From Vibrio penaeicida (GTDB lineage Bacteria > Pseudomonadota > Gammaproteobacteria > Enterobacterales > Vibrionaceae): a stretch of 64,000 bases of DNA. Below are positions 22,024-33,256 of the stretch, piece by piece. Location: NCBI RefSeq assembly GCF_019977755.1, contig NZ_AP025144.1, positions 1,240,001 to 1,304,000 on the forward strand, given 5' to 3'. The translations under genes and the position numbers were made by a program. Below the pieces are notes generated by a model that had not been told where the DNA came from, ran no database searches, and was given only the letters and a program-made list of their open reading frames with translations. Numbering within the stretch: the first letter of the stretch is position 1; every line of letters starts with the position of its first letter.

Positions 22024-22044
22024 AAAGGGAGCTAAAAGCTCCCT
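22024..22044 (-). terminator. Hairpin between ppiB and lpxH
   Basis: GGGAGCT / AGCTCCC (22027-22033 with 22037-22043) is followed on the minus strand by TTTTCT. It could be a partial terminator, leaving some read-through into lpxH. Confidence 0.6.
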
Positions 22045-22051
22045 CAATTGA

Positions 22052-22546
22052 TTATTCTTCGATAGTTGTGCCAGTGATAAGCACTTCTTCAAGAGGAACG
22101 TCTTGGTGCATGCCCATTGAACCGGTAGCAACGTCTTTGATTTTGTTGACTACGTCCATGCCTTCCACAACTTCACCAAACACACAGTAACCCCAGCCAT
22201 CTAGGCTTTCAGATTTAAAATCAAGGAAAGTGTTGTCGTTCACATTGATGAAGAACTGAGAACTTGCAGAATGCGGTTCCATAGTACGAGCCATAGCAAG
22301 TGTACCCACTTTGTTGCTCAAACCATTGTTCGCTTCGTTTTTAATTGGAGCGCGAGAGTCTTTTTCACGCAAGCCTGAAGTCATACCACCACCTTGAACC
22401 ATGAATCCATCAATGACACGGTGGAAAAGAGTGTTGTCATAAAAACCGTCACGGCAGTACTGTAAAAAGTTAGCACTGGTTTCTGGTGCTTTTTCATCAT
22501 TAAGTTGGATCTTGATGTCACCAAAGTTTGTGTGAAGGGTGATCAT
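22052..22546 (-). CDS. ppiB: Peptidyl-prolyl cis-trans isomerase B (cytoplasmic cyclophilin)
   Basis: PpiB (164 residues) speeds proline isomerisation in folding proteins. Cyclophilin active-site segments are [27 protein letters not shown] and [17 protein letters not shown]. It has no signal peptide, so it is the cytoplasmic form. AGGAAG precedes the ATG. It is divergent from cysS; the two share the 219-bp promoter region 22547-22765. Confidence 0.96.
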   Translation of the reverse strand: MITLHTNFGDIKIQLNDEKAPETSANFLQYCRDGFYDNTLFHRVIDGFMVQGGGMTSGLREKDSRAPIKNEANNGLSNKVGTLAMARTMEPHSASSQFFINVNDNTFLDFKSESLDGWGYCVFGEVVEGMDVVNKIKDVATGSMGMHQDVPLEEVLITGTTIEE

Positions 22547-22765
22547 GATTACTTCCTTTAAAATTAATGGGAATGGATACAGAATTTTAGCGTAACTTCA
22601 AATTTACACAAGCGATACCCGAACGAAGATACCATGGGCAAAAGTTGTTCGATTGGAACGAAATAACATTTTCAACGGCGATTTCTGAAACTGAGCTATT
22701 ACTTAACCTCAGCTGTCTTGTTATACTCATGCGTCCTAAAACTCACCAATTGATAAATAGAGATC

Positions 22766-24154
22766 ATGCTAAAGATATTCAACTCACTCACACGACAAAA
22801 AGAGGAATTCAAACCCATTCATGCTGGCAAAGTTGGCATGTACGTTTGTGGAGTAACTATCTATGATCTCTGTCATATTGGACATGGTCGTACGTTTGTT
22901 TCCTTTGATGTTGTTTCACGCTACCTTCGCTACCTTGGTTATGACTTGACGTTTGTTCGTAACATTACCGATATTGATGACAAAATCATCAAGCGAGCAG
23001 CAGAGAACGGCGAGACATGTGATGCGCTAACTGAGCGCTTAATCGGTGATATGCACGCCGATTTCGATGCATTGAATATGAAACGCCCAGATGTAGAGCC
23101 AAGAGCGACTCAGTTTATTCAAGAAATCATTGCTTTAGTTGAAACCTTAATTGAACGTGGTTTCGCTTACGTTGCCGACAACGGTGATGTGATGTTTGAA
23201 GTGAAGAAATACGATGAATACGGGAAGCTTTCTCGTCAGGATTTGGACCAACTTCAAGCTGGTGCTCGAGTTGACGTTGAGCTAGCAAAACGCAGCCCAC
23301 TCGATTTTGTACTGTGGAAAATGTCCAAGCCAGGTGAACCAACTTGGGAATCACCTTGGGGACCTGGTCGTCCGGGCTGGCACATCGAATGTTCGGCAAT
23401 GAACTCTTCTATTCTAGGCGACCATTTTGATATTCATGGTGGTGGCTCAGATTTGCAATTCCCACACCATGAAAATGAAATTGCTCAGTCATGCTGTGCT
23501 CATGATACTCAGTATGTGAATACTTGGATGCACAGTGGTATGGTGATGGTTGATCGTGAGAAAATGTCTAAGTCACTAGGCAACTTCTTCACGATTCGCG
23601 ATGTTTTGACGCATTACGATGCGGAAACGGTTCGTTATTTCTTAATGTCTGGTCATTATCGTAGCCAACTCAACTACAGCGAAGAAAACCTAAATCAAGC
23701 TCGCGCTTCACTTGAGCGTTTATATACTTCTCTTCGTGGCTTGGATTTGACCGCGTCACCAGCAGGTGGTGAAGAGTACGTAACTCGCTTTACAGAGTCT
23801 ATGAACGACGATTTCAATACACCTGAAGCTTATTCAGTGCTGTTTGATATGGCACGTGAAGTAAACCGCCTTAAAGGTGAAGATCTAGAAAAAGCGTCTG
23901 CATTGGGTGCATTACTGCGCGAATTAGCGGATGTGATTGGTATTCTTCACCAAGATCCAGAGGCATTCTTGCAAGGTGGCGCAGCGGCGGGTAATGATGA
24001 CGAAGTGGCTGAAATTGAAGCTCTGATCAAACTGCGTAACGACTCTCGTGCAGCGAAGGATTGGGCAAACGCGGATATGGCGCGCGACAAGCTAACCGAA
24101 ATGGGTATCGTACTTGAAGATGGTCCTGAAGGGACAATCTGGCGTCGTAAGTAA
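22766..24154 (+). CDS. cysS: Cysteinyl-tRNA synthetase
   Basis: CysS (462 residues) charges tRNA-Cys. It is a class Ia synthetase with [16 protein letters not shown] (HIGH motif and zinc cysteine), the zinc-site [19 protein letters not shown] segment, [11 protein letters not shown], and [10 protein letters not shown] (KMSKS). The start [15 protein letters not shown] is the family norm. The C-terminal anticodon-binding region is complete. Confidence 0.97.
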   Translation: MLKIFNSLTRQKEEFKPIHAGKVGMYVCGVTIYDLCHIGHGRTFVSFDVVSRYLRYLGYDLTFVRNITDIDDKIIKRAAENGETCDALTERLIGDMHADFDALNMKRPDVEPRATQFIQEIIALVETLIERGFAYVADNGDVMFEVKKYDEYGKLSRQDLDQLQAGARVDVELAKRSPLDFVLWKMSKPGEPTWESPWGPGRPGWHIECSAMNSSILGDHFDIHGGGSDLQFPHHENEIAQSCCAHDTQYVNTWMHSGMVMVDREKMSKSLGNFFTIRDVLTHYDAETVRYFLMSGHYRSQLNYSEENLNQARASLERLYTSLRGLDLTASPAGGEEYVTRFTESMNDDFNTPEAYSVLFDMAREVNRLKGEDLEKASALGALLRELADVIGILHQDPEAFLQGGAAAGNDDEVAEIEALIKLRNDSRAAKDWANADMARDKLTEMGIVLEDGPEGTIWRRK

Positions 24155-24166
24155 TAACGATTTTAT

Positions 24167-24196
24167 AAAGGGCTGAGATTTCAGCCCTTTTTTCTG
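24167..24196 (+). terminator. cysS terminator
   Basis: A 10-bp stem AAAGGGCTGA / TCAGCCCTTT with loop GATT is followed by a T run, between cysS and tdk. Confidence 0.9.
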
Positions 24197-24219
24197 ATTT
24201 AGATTCTTGGAAACATTCT

Positions 24220-24798
24220 GTGGCTCAAATGTATTTCTATTACTCGGCGATGAACGCGGGTAAATCGACAACTCTTCTTCAATCTTCATTTAATTATCAA
24301 GAGCGTGGTATGAATCCTTTGATTTACACTGCAGCGCTTGATGATCGTTACGGCATGGGTAAAGTCAGTTCCAGAATTGGTCTGCAATCGGAAGCTCAAT
24401 TGTTTAATGAGAAAACCGATCTCTACGCAGAAATATCAAATCACAATGCCGAAGAAAAACGCCACTGTATTTTGATTGATGAGTGCCAGTTTCTTTCCCG
24501 TGATCAAGTGTATCAGCTGACAGAAGTCGTCGATAAGTTAGGCATCCCGGTTTTATGTTATGGCTTGCGAACCGATTTTCTTGGTGAGCTTTTCGAAGGA
24601 AGCCGCTATTTACTTTCATGGGCAGATAAACTGGTAGAACTGAAAACTATTTGTCATTGTGGAAGAAAAGCCAACATGGTGATTCGAACCGACGAGCAGG
24701 GCAACGCCATCGCTGAAGGCGATCAAGTGGCTATTGGTGGAAACGATCGATATGTCTCGGTTTGCAGAAAGCACTATAAAGAAGCGTTAGGCAAATAA
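24220..24798 (+). CDS. tdk: Thymidine kinase
   Basis: Tdk (192 residues) phosphorylates thymidine in the salvage pathway. It has the Walker A motif SAMNAGKST near residue 10, [13 protein letters not shown] (Walker B with catalytic glutamate), [14 protein letters not shown], and zinc cysteines in TICHCGRKA and VCRKH. The GTG at 24220 gives the normal N-terminus [12 protein letters not shown] 24229 is an alternative. E. coli Tdk is about 205 residues, so the C-terminus here is slightly shorter. Confidence 0.96.
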   Translation: MAQMYFYYSAMNAGKSTTLLQSSFNYQERGMNPLIYTAALDDRYGMGKVSSRIGLQSEAQLFNEKTDLYAEISNHNAEEKRHCILIDECQFLSRDQVYQLTEVVDKLGIPVLCYGLRTDFLGELFEGSRYLLSWADKLVELKTICHCGRKANMVIRTDEQGNAIAEGDQVAIGGNDRYVSVCRKHYKEALGK

Positions 24799-24818
24799 GA
24801 GCGCAACAGACACAGGCA

Positions 24819-24845
24819 AAAAGAGCACTAGAAAGGTGCTCTTTT
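24819..24845 (+). terminator. Bidirectional terminator after tdk
   Basis: AAAAGAGCAC / GTGCTCTTTT (24819-24828 with 24836-24845) has T-type tails in both directions and lies between tdk and the convergent ATP-grasp gene. Confidence 0.85.
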
Positions 24846-24938
24846 ACGTTATGGGATAGCGCAAGTTAGCTGTTCCAATACAGGTTAACTATTTATAAGG
24901 TTAACCATCTACGGAGTTAATTATGTACAAGGCTAACT

Positions 24939-25901
24939 TTAGCTCTGCGAACCAAAAGTCTTAGCGGCATAGGCGACTCTTTCCGCTGGCTTAGGGTATT
25001 CCGCTGGTTCGCCAAGGCTTTCTATATGCCTAAGCCTTGGTAGCAACCCGCAACCATTGGCAATCTGTATTGCCAAGCCCGGTCTAGCGTTTAGCTCCAA
25101 AACCATAGGGCCTTCTTCTCTGTCCAGCACCATATCGGTGCCCATATAACCCAGCCCTGTCATTTCCCACGCACTGGATGCCAACACCAATAAGCGCTCC
25201 CAATGAGGGACTTGCAGCGTAGAGAGATCTTTCCCAGTATCTGGGTGAGCTTTAATGGGTTGATCAAACTGCACCGCTCGAATTGCTTTGCCTGTGGCAA
25301 TATCGATGCCCACGCCTACCGCGCCTTGGTGCAAGTTTGCTTTTCCGTCTGAATCGGATGTCGATAATCGCATCATTGCCATCACAGGATAGCCTTTGAA
25401 CACAATAATACGAACATCGGGGACGCCTTCGTAACTAAAACCTTCGAAGCAATCATCAAATTTAATTAGGTTTTCCACGACCGCGACATCATTCTTGCCA
25501 CCAAGAGAAAACAAACCCGCGAGTGCGTTACTTACGTGGCGTTCTACGTCTTCTTTATTGATGGCTGAACCCGATGGCTTAATGTACTCCCCATCTTTAT
25601 GCGAAGTAACAACCAATATGCCTTTGCCACCACTGCCTTGGGCTGGCTTAATCACAAACCCAGGCCAGTCTTTCACCATATTGTGAATCGTCTTTACTTC
25701 CGCTTGGTGGCTAATAACACCAATCAACTTGGGTACTGTTGCTCCAGCGCGTTCAGCGATGATTTTCGTTTTCAGTTTATCGTCAACTAATGGGTACTTT
25801 GAGCGATCGTTATATCGCCCAATGTAGCTATGATTTCGTTGATTCATGCCCATAATCCCTTTGCTTTTCAGCTTGAAGGGTGAGGTGAACTTACTCCACA
25901 T
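24939..25901 (-). CDS. Alpha-L-glutamate ligase-like ATP-grasp protein (RimK-related)
   Basis: This 320-residue ATP-grasp enzyme has the nucleotide-binding segment GFVIKPAQGSGGKGILVV and the metal-binding C-terminal motif GPMVLELNARPGLAIQIANG. It resembles RimK, which adds glutamates to ribosomal protein S6, but belongs to the separate group found beside a seven-TM inactive-transglutaminase protein and a retropepsin-like protease. The N-terminus (MGMNQRNHSYIGRYNDRSKYPLVDDKLKTK) is typical of that group. It is the last gene of a three-gene minus-strand operon, four bases from its neighbour. Substrate is unknown; an amide-ligated peptide tag or cap is a family-based guess. Confidence 0.85.
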   Translation of the reverse strand: MWSKFTSPFKLKSKGIMGMNQRNHSYIGRYNDRSKYPLVDDKLKTKIIAERAGATVPKLIGVISHQAEVKTIHNMVKDWPGFVIKPAQGSGGKGILVVTSHKDGEYIKPSGSAINKEDVERHVSNALAGLFSLGGKNDVAVVENLIKFDDCFEGFSYEGVPDVRIIVFKGYPVMAMMRLSTSDSDGKANLHQGAVGVGIDIATGKAIRAVQFDQPIKAHPDTGKDLSTLQVPHWERLLVLASSAWEMTGLGYMGTDMVLDREEGPMVLELNARPGLAIQIANGCGLLPRLRHIESLGEPAEYPKPAERVAYAAKTFGSQS

Positions 25902-25905
25902 GGCT

Positions 25906-27414
25906 TTAGTCCTCTGCTAGTGGCTTAAAGCGTCTAAGTTCGGTTAAGCGGTAACCTGTGTAGGTACCGAGTAACAAAATCAGAGCAAGAACAATGAGCT
26001 GAAGCCCAATAAAGTTGAACGTCAGGTGCTGAACAAATGGGTTGGTCATCGCTAGGTAAACCAATACCGCAGTGAGGAGGGAGCCTCCACCTTGGATAAA
26101 TACCTCTTTACCGCCTTCTTCTTCCCAAAGAATCGACATTCTTTCGATTGTCCAAGAAAGAATAATCATCGGGAAGAAGGTAATGGTCAGCCCTTCATTT
26201 AAGCCGATATTGAAAGAGACAATGGTAAAGATAGAAATGATTAAGATAACCGTGATAATGACGGCGGAGATTCGTGCGACCAACAGTAGGTTGAGTTTCG
26301 ATAGATACCCACGTATTACCAAACCTGTACCAACGATCAACAAGAAACCGACGATACCCGTTAGGAGCTGAGTCTGTACAAACGCGACTGCGATGAGCAC
26401 CGGCATAAATGTTCCAGACGTTTTCAAACCAACAATGACCCGCAGGAATACAACAATCAACGCCCCAATTGGAATGAGCATGATGGTTTTAAACATCGAT
26501 TGCTCAGCAATAGGCAAACTGTGAATGGAGAAATTCAGCAAGCTGTCAGCTTCTACTTTTTTACTGGTTGCTTGCTGTGGTGTGACCTCTTGAGCAATCA
26601 TCGAAAACAGTACTTGGCTGTTCTTACCGCCAATCAGATCAAGGAGCGAGATATTAGAATCGTCCCACACAAGCCAGTGGCTTTGCTTTCCTTGAACACC
26701 GGTATTGGTATCGAAAAGTTCCCAGCTTTCGCCATCCCAAACCTCAATCATCGGAATGATGTTTTGGCGGCGGCGTCCATCTTCAAGTTGGATGACACCG
26801 ACAACTTTATTGGGAATATCAGCGTAGCTAAGTAATTTTGATGTAGTGCTTACTGCGTCTTTTGCATTTAGCAACAAAGCTGCGTTTTGGTTATCACTGT
26901 CATTAAGCTGCTTGATCAGCTCACGAGTTAATGTTGCGTTATCGGCGCTGCGATTTGTTGCTTGCTGAAGTAGAGACTGGGCGGCTGCATCTTGTGGGCC
27001 ATCAAAAATGGGTTTTTCAATAGCTTTATCTGCTGGAGGAACCACCGCTACTTTTGCTTGCTCATCAACCAAAAATTGCGCTTTGTAGTATATAACTTGA
27101 GGCCCCGTCGCGTTTCGAATGCTCCATTCCGCTCTACGACCCGTGTCAGTATTCACATAAGCGACACCATAGCCGGGAGACGACGTGCTTTCGTTGATCA
27201 AGGTAAAACCGCTTTGCGTTCCAGGTGCGGCAAGAGATGCTTTTACAGATTCACCGTTTGCAGTGAATTCCACACGGGCTTCTACATCCCATACTTGCCT
27301 TGTTTCGCCCGGCGTCCAAGGTACGCCATAATCCGTATGACGAAGAATACTGAGTGCAATCCCTGCAACTATAAGAAAGGCGACCGCAAGGTAAAAGGGC
27401 ACTTTAGACGTCAT
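25906..27414 (-). CDS. Inactive transglutaminase-like protein with seven TM segments
   Basis: The 502-residue protein has an N-terminal membrane segment (FYLAVAFLIVAGIALSIL), a periplasmic part of about 320 residues, and a C-terminal block of about seven hydrophobic helices starting near residue 310. The periplasmic part includes a transglutaminase-like fold (residues 150-270) in which I do not see the Cys-His-Asp triad, hence the family name. It is the middle gene of the ATP-grasp / transglutaminase / retropepsin trio and probably anchors or presents the substrate in the inner membrane. Function is unproven. Confidence 0.82.
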   Translation of the reverse strand: MTSKVPFYLAVAFLIVAGIALSILRHTDYGVPWTPGETRQVWDVEARVEFTANGESVKASLAAPGTQSGFTLINESTSSPGYGVAYVNTDTGRRAEWSIRNATGPQVIYYKAQFLVDEQAKVAVVPPADKAIEKPIFDGPQDAAAQSLLQQATNRSADNATLTRELIKQLNDSDNQNAALLLNAKDAVSTTSKLLSYADIPNKVVGVIQLEDGRRRQNIIPMIEVWDGESWELFDTNTGVQGKQSHWLVWDDSNISLLDLIGGKNSQVLFSMIAQEVTPQQATSKKVEADSLLNFSIHSLPIAEQSMFKTIMLIPIGALIVVFLRVIVGLKTSGTFMPVLIAVAFVQTQLLTGIVGFLLIVGTGLVIRGYLSKLNLLLVARISAVIITVILIISIFTIVSFNIGLNEGLTITFFPMIILSWTIERMSILWEEEGGKEVFIQGGGSLLTAVLVYLAMTNPFVQHLTFNFIGLQLIVLALILLLGTYTGYRLTELRRFKPLAED

Positions 27415-27433
27415 GGTACTCGTTCCTTAACGA

Positions 27434-28180
27434 TTATTTGGTTTCAGATTGCAGATAAGATTTGCTGACATCAACAAGCGCGATGTCTTGAATAAATTCA
27501 CGACCTAACAGTATTGGATGGCTCATTTGAGAACGGTCAGCTAGTGTGAATTGTGCTTTTTCATGTATTTTCCCAACTTGCACCCAAAGTTCTACCACGG
27601 GTCTACGTTCTGTTTCTTCGCTGGTGGATTGTCGAATTTTGGCATAGCGGATGACGGGGGACTCAATCCAAAGTTGATCTTCTTTTGCCGTTTTATCATC
27701 GCTGATATGGAACTTAATCCATGTTTTACCATTACGTTCGAATTCTTGAATGTCGACGGCATTGATAGAAGATGTAGCGGCTCCAGTATCAACACGTGCA
27801 TCAAACTGCTGTTTAATCGTGTCGACTTTAACTTTCTCAATACCACCTAGAACAATGGTTTGAGAAGGTTCGATAGCGGGTTTTGCCTGCTTTGGCGGTT
27901 CGCTAGTCGCTTTTTTAGCTTTTAGCTTTTTGAACTGAGCAGCTTGATCTTGTCTGAGTTTAGCCACTTCGTTGTTTAAATTGGACAGCTCTATACTCAA
28001 GTAATTAATTTGATCATTTTGTTTGTCAATTTGAGCAGAATAAGAGTGAAGCTGATTGGTCAGGTTTGTTTCAGATTGTTGGATGGCAGCTTGTGTAGAC
28101 TGACTGTATTTATCGCCATCGATCAGCGAACATCCGGAAAGCGCTGTAATAACAGCTAAGGCGGCAACCTTCTTAAGCAT
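27434..28180 (-). CDS. Retropepsin-like (ATP-dependent zinc protease family) lipoprotein
   Basis: I start it at CAT 28178-28180, giving a lipoprotein signal with lipobox ALSGC at residues 13-17; the longer frame to 28255 lacks this logic. Residues 25-95 form a predicted coiled coil (TNLTNQLHSYSAQIDKQNDQ...). The C-terminal domain has the retropepsin pattern DARVDTGAATSSINA, with the catalytic Asp in DTGA, and HPILLGREFIQDIALVDVS. The family name 'ATP-dependent zinc protease' is historical; the fold is aspartic-protease-like. It is the first gene of the trio and probably processes a periplasmic peptide or crosslink. Confidence 0.83.
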   Translation of the reverse strand: MLKKVAALAVITALSGCSLIDGDKYSQSTQAAIQQSETNLTNQLHSYSAQIDKQNDQINYLSIELSNLNNEVAKLRQDQAAQFKKLKAKKATSEPPKQAKPAIEPSQTIVLGGIEKVKVDTIKQQFDARVDTGAATSSINAVDIQEFERNGKTWIKFHISDDKTAKEDQLWIESPVIRYAKIRQSTSEETERRPVVELWVQVGKIHEKAQFTLADRSQMSHPILLGREFIQDIALVDVSKSYLQSETK

Positions 28181-28232
28181 TATTGACCTATTTTTGCGGG
28201 TTAAAAGCGGGAAGTGAGACAAAGTGTATATT

Positions 28233-28258
28233 ATAAAAAAGGATGCGTGAAGCATCCT
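28233..28258 (-). terminator. cmoB terminator
   Basis: AGGATGC / GCATCCT (28240-28246 with 28252-28258) is followed on the minus strand by TTTTTT, 70 bases after the cmoB stop codon. Confidence 0.8.
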
Positions 28259-28329
28259 AATGTTAATCTGTTGTCAGAGCTTACTGAGCTTTTTTGAGAT
28301 CTTTACCCCAAACCACAAAATTTTGAAAG

Positions 28330-29301
28330 TTAAGGGTTCTTTGCAACCAGAACGGCGCGCCTTGGTGCAGGGTAGCCTTCTACGGTTTTGCTTGGATCGG
28401 CGGGGTCGAGATAATCAGGTAAGGAGTTGTGTGTCATCCAGCCTGTTGTGCGTTGTTCACCCGTTGATGTGACATTTTCATCAACGATACGAACATCTTC
28501 AAATCCACATTTTTCCAACCAAACTTTCAATGCTTTAGCTGATGGGAAAAAGTACACATTACGCATTTGAGCATACCGATCGACGGGTACTAATACCGCG
28601 TTTTCATCACCTTCAATAACCAAGGTTTCCAAAATAAGCTCGCCACCAGAGACCAATTGGTTTTTCAGTTGGATGATGTGATCTAGAGGAGAGCGACGGT
28701 GGTACAAAACTCCCATACTGAATACTGTGTCAAATGCTTGCAACTCAGGCAGTTGCTCAATACCAAGCGGTAACAAGTGGGCACGTTGGTCACCACCCAT
28801 CAGTTTTCTGATGGCTTCAAACTGCACTAAAAAAAGATGTGAGGGGTCAATGCCCACACACAGTCTTGCCCCTTCGCCCAACATACGCCACATGTGGTAG
28901 CCATTACCACAGCCCACATCTAAAACCGAGCGATCTTTTAAAGGGGAGATATGTGGAAGTACGCGATCCCATTTCCAATCACTTCTCCACTCTGTATCGA
29001 TGTGGATGTCATGGAGGTTGTAAGGGCCTTTACGCCATGGATGAAAAGTCTTTAGCAGATTTTCTAGTTTTTTTAACTCGCCGGAAGCTAAGGGAGCATT
29101 GTTGGATAATGTTACCGAATCTTTTAAGTCGACATTGTCTGGTTTGCCTTCCTGAATCTTATTCAGCGCTTTAAGCCAGCGTTCGAAATCACCGTGCTCT
29201 GCATTTTGCCAGTCTGTAAGCTGCTGAGGCAGGATATTCAACCAAGGTTGAAGGCGAGTGTCTTGAGCAATAAGTTGGTAAAAATTAGAAAAATTGAACA
29301 T
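28330..29301 (-). CDS. cmoB: tRNA U34 carboxymethyltransferase
   Basis: CmoB (323 residues, the E. coli length) uses carboxy-SAM made by CmoA to convert ho5U34 to cmo5U34 in tRNAs. The methyltransferase motif [37 protein letters not shown] and [15 protein letters not shown] are present, as is the family N-terminus with [25 protein letters not shown]. It follows cmoA by 45 bases on the same strand and is probably co-transcribed. Confidence 0.96.
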   Translation of the reverse strand: MFNFSNFYQLIAQDTRLQPWLNILPQQLTDWQNAEHGDFERWLKALNKIQEGKPDNVDLKDSVTLSNNAPLASGELKKLENLLKTFHPWRKGPYNLHDIHIDTEWRSDWKWDRVLPHISPLKDRSVLDVGCGNGYHMWRMLGEGARLCVGIDPSHLFLVQFEAIRKLMGGDQRAHLLPLGIEQLPELQAFDTVFSMGVLYHRRSPLDHIIQLKNQLVSGGELILETLVIEGDENAVLVPVDRYAQMRNVYFFPSAKALKVWLEKCGFEDVRIVDENVTSTGEQRTTGWMTHNSLPDYLDPADPSKTVEGYPAPRRAVLVAKNP

Positions 29302-29346
29302 GGTATCGTCGTTAAAATTTCAATATAAAAGAGTAAAGAGCGTTCG

Positions 29347-30120
<774 letters not shown>

Positions 30121-30193
30121 TTAAAAAAGGGGCGTATTCTAAGAAATATTTGCCTTTCTGTCACCAAGGGTTTTCTCGCTTGATGGACGGACG

Positions 30194-31060
30194 TCAAAAC
30201 ATACTGATTTGTTTGTTATCAGCGAAAGCAGGGGAAGCCGCGAGTTCAGGTAAATCTGTTTGTTTTTGTAATATTCCGTATAGCGCGCGAGCAAAATCTG
30301 GTGCGTCAATATTGTCTGGCGTATGGATCATCAAATAAGGCTGTTTCCCTTCAGCAATCCAACTTGGAATCTTAGCCAGCCAAGGTTGAAAGAAAGGAAG
30401 ATTAGCCTCTAATTCAGGGTGACCTATAAAGCGAATCATTGGATTTGAGGCAGTAGAGACCGCATGAGCCGGCACCTTGGGTTTCTTTTTGTGAGCGTCA
30501 ATAACGGCATCAGAGACTGGCGCTGCGGAATGTACTGGGCGGCTATCCATAATGATACGGTCTATCCCTTCCTCATAAAGCCAGCGATTCAACGCCTGTT
30601 CTTCTTTCCCTTTATTGAAAAACTCTAAATGCCTGACTTCAACGCCAAGAGGGAAGTCCTTGGGAAATAGGCGGCAAAAGGATTTAAGGGCTGGTAAATC
30701 ACGAGGGCTGAAATGCGCAGGAAGTTGAATCGTCCACATACCGACACGGTGATGTATCGGTTCCATCACGCTCATGAATTCTTTTAGCAGTGCTTCGCAC
30801 CCGTGAAGCTTATGATCATGAGTGATGCTTTTAGGGAGCTTAAAGGTAAATCGAAAGTCATCATGGGTAGCGGCTTTCCAATTTTGAACTGTGGAATCAG
30901 AAGGCGTAGCGTAAAATGTTGTGTTGCCTTCTACTGTATGAAACACCCGAGCGTATTTCTCCAGCCTTTCTGAGTTCTGAGTCCCACTGCCATAAAACCC
31001 CGCCTGCCATGCATTGTGAGACCACATGGTCAGACCTAGCCGAAGAGGTAAGATCTGCAT
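30194..31060 (-). CDS. yecE: DUF72 family protein (YecE-like)
   Basis: The 288-residue protein has a TIM-barrel-like DUF72 domain: LRLGLTMWSHNAWQAGFYG, the core VEGNTTFYATPS, FTFKLPKSITHD and FPLGVEVRHLEFF. Its place between aspS and cmoA is the E. coli yecE neighbourhood. The function of DUF72 proteins is unknown. ATG 31058-31060 is the first start; it reads away from aspS, with a 280-bp shared region (31061-31340). Confidence 0.85.
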   Translation of the reverse strand: MQILPLRLGLTMWSHNAWQAGFYGSGTQNSERLEKYARVFHTVEGNTTFYATPSDSTVQNWKAATHDDFRFTFKLPKSITHDHKLHGCEALLKEFMSVMEPIHHRVGMWTIQLPAHFSPRDLPALKSFCRLFPKDFPLGVEVRHLEFFNKGKEEQALNRWLYEEGIDRIIMDSRPVHSAAPVSDAVIDAHKKKPKVPAHAVSTASNPMIRFIGHPELEANLPFFQPWLAKIPSWIAEGKQPYLMIHTPDNIDAPDFARALYGILQKQTDLPELAASPAFADNKQISMF

Positions 31061-31340
31061 ATTCCGTTATCTATATATTGGTGATAGCCATTACCTTACG
31101 AGATTTTTGAAGCGAAGGGCAAATTCAAGATATAATCCTGCTCCATATTCTTAGTTTTGGTGCTTATTTGGTCAATTGATTGGCAAAATGGCATCAAGAC
31201 TCGATAAATCGCAACAAATTGTATTCGATGAGGTCGATTTTAGCCGACTTTCAGCGTATAAATGGCACTTTGCACTGTCGATAATATCAAGCATCGGCAG
31301 CTTAGAAATTGATAACTAATTAGAGATTGGGAAATTCATT

Positions 31341-33119
31341 ATGCGTACCCATTATTGTGGTCACCTGAACAAGTCCCTTGCAGGACAAACTGTAGAACTG
31401 TGCGGCTGGGTAAACCGTCGCCGTGATTTAGGCGGTCTTATCTTCATTGATATGCGAGATCGTGAAGGTGTAGTTCAGGTAGTCGTAGACCCGGATATGG
31501 CAGATGCTTACGAAGTAGCTAACCAGTTGCGTAATGAATTTTGCATCAAATTGACGGGTGAAGTTCGCGCTCGTCCAGATAGCCAAGTTAACAAAGACAT
31601 GGCGACAGGCGAAGTTGAGATTCTGGCGAAAGGCTTGGAAATCATCAACCGCAGCGACGTACTTCCATTAGACTTCAACCAGAATAACTCTGAAGAGCAG
31701 CGTTTGAAGTTCCGTTACTTGGATCTACGTCGTCCTGAAATGAGCGATCGCATCAAATTGCGTGCAAAAGCCTCGAGCTTTGTTCGCCGCTTCCTAGATG
31801 ACAATGGTTTCCTAGACATTGAAACGCCAGTGCTGACAAAAGCAACACCTGAAGGCGCTCGTGACTACCTTGTTCCTAGCCGTGTACACAAAGGCAGCTT
31901 CTACGCTTTACCTCAGTCACCTCAGCTGTTTAAGCAGCTTCTGATGATGTCGGGTTTTGATCGCTACTACCAAATCGTTAAATGTTTCCGTGATGAAGAC
32001 TTGCGAGCGGATCGTCAGCCTGAATTTACCCAAATAGATATCGAAACTTCGTTCATGAGTGCGGAAGAAGTTCGTGCAACGACTGAAAAAATGGTTCGCG
32101 ATATGTGGCAAGAGCTACTGAACGTAGATTTGGGTGAATTCCCAATTATGCCGTTTAGTGAAGCGATTCGTCGTTTTGGTTCTGATAAGCCTGATTTGCG
32201 TAACCCGCTTGAATTGGTTGACGTAGCCGATCTAGTGAAAGACGTTGAATTCAAAGTTTTCTCTGGTCCTGCGAACGATGAAAAAGGTCGTGTTGCTGTA
32301 ATACGTGTTCCTGGTGGCGCTAAGCTAACTCGTAAGCAAATCGACGGGTACGGTGAGTTCGTTGGTATCTACGGCGCGAAAGGTTTGGCGTGGATGAAAG
32401 TGAACGATCGCGCAGCTGGTATGGAAGGCATTCAGTCTCCAGTGGCTAAGTTCCTAAGTGAAGAAGTCATCAGTGGTATTCTAGAGCGTACTGGCGCAGA
32501 AACGGGCGACATCATCCTGTTTGGTGCAGACAAAGCGAACACGGTTGCGGAAGCGATGGGCGCACTTCGTTTGAAGTTGGGTAAAGATTTAGAATTAACC
32601 AATGAATCTGCTTGGGCACCGCTGTGGGTTGTCGACTTCCCAATGTTTGAAGAAGATGACGAAGGTAACCTACATGCCATGCACCACCCGTTCACTTCTC
32701 CACTGGGTGTGACAGCACAAGAATTGAAAGCGAACCCTGCCGCGGCAAACTCAAATGCATACGATATGGTCATTAATGGTTACGAAGTGGGCGGTGGCTC
32801 TGTTCGTATTCATAATGCAGAAATGCAAGCGACCGTATTTGATATTTTGGGTATCGATGCAGACGAGCAACGCTTGAAGTTTGGATTCTTGCTGGATGCA
32901 CTTAAATTCGGTACGCCTCCGCATGCTGGCTTAGCATTTGGTTTGGACCGTTTGGTTATGTTGCTGTGTGGAACGGAAAATATCCGTGACGTGATTGCAT
33001 TCCCTAAAACGACGGCAGCAGCGTGTCTACTAACGGATGCACCAAGCCTAGCTAACCCAGCAGCTTTGGATGAGCTAGCGATTGCGGTAACGGTAGCAAA
33101 AGAAAAAGACGCCGAGTAA
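31341..33119 (+). CDS. aspS: Aspartyl-tRNA synthetase
   Basis: AspS (592 residues) is a class IIb synthetase. It has an N-terminal OB-fold anticodon-binding domain ([26 protein letters not shown]), motif 2 [20 protein letters not shown], the bacterial GAD insertion domain (about 290-420), and motif 3 [18 protein letters not shown] at 31341 has GAGATTGGG upstream. A palindromic terminator follows. Confidence 0.97.
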   Translation: MRTHYCGHLNKSLAGQTVELCGWVNRRRDLGGLIFIDMRDREGVVQVVVDPDMADAYEVANQLRNEFCIKLTGEVRARPDSQVNKDMATGEVEILAKGLEIINRSDVLPLDFNQNNSEEQRLKFRYLDLRRPEMSDRIKLRAKASSFVRRFLDDNGFLDIETPVLTKATPEGARDYLVPSRVHKGSFYALPQSPQLFKQLLMMSGFDRYYQIVKCFRDEDLRADRQPEFTQIDIETSFMSAEEVRATTEKMVRDMWQELLNVDLGEFPIMPFSEAIRRFGSDKPDLRNPLELVDVADLVKDVEFKVFSGPANDEKGRVAVIRVPGGAKLTRKQIDGYGEFVGIYGAKGLAWMKVNDRAAGMEGIQSPVAKFLSEEVISGILERTGAETGDIILFGADKANTVAEAMGALRLKLGKDLELTNESAWAPLWVVDFPMFEEDDEGNLHAMHHPFTSPLGVTAQELKANPAAANSNAYDMVINGYEVGGGSVRIHNAEMQATVFDILGIDADEQRLKFGFLLDALKFGTPPHAGLAFGLDRLVMLLCGTENIRDVIAFPKTTAAACLLTDAPSLANPAALDELAIAVTVAKEKDAE

Positions 33120-33136
33120 GCGCAAATAAATGAATG

Positions 33137-33165
33137 AAAACTCCCGCAATTGCGGGAGTTTTTGT
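33137..33165 (+). terminator. aspS terminator
   Basis: AAAACTCCCGCA / TGCGGGAGTTTT forms a near-perfect palindrome (33137-33162) followed by TTG and T runs. Confidence 0.9.
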
Positions 33166-33256
33166 TTTAATGAAGAAATATCCAAAACACTTAGATGAAT
33201 CTCATGTGGAACATAAATGCAGCGTCTGAGTATTCCACTAACATAAAAGGTGAATT

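Noticed and set aside
28260..28329. Short frame after cmoB that ends FVVWGKDLKKAQ
   Set aside because: It looks protein-like but is out of frame with cmoB, which already has its full family length, and I cannot match it to a family.
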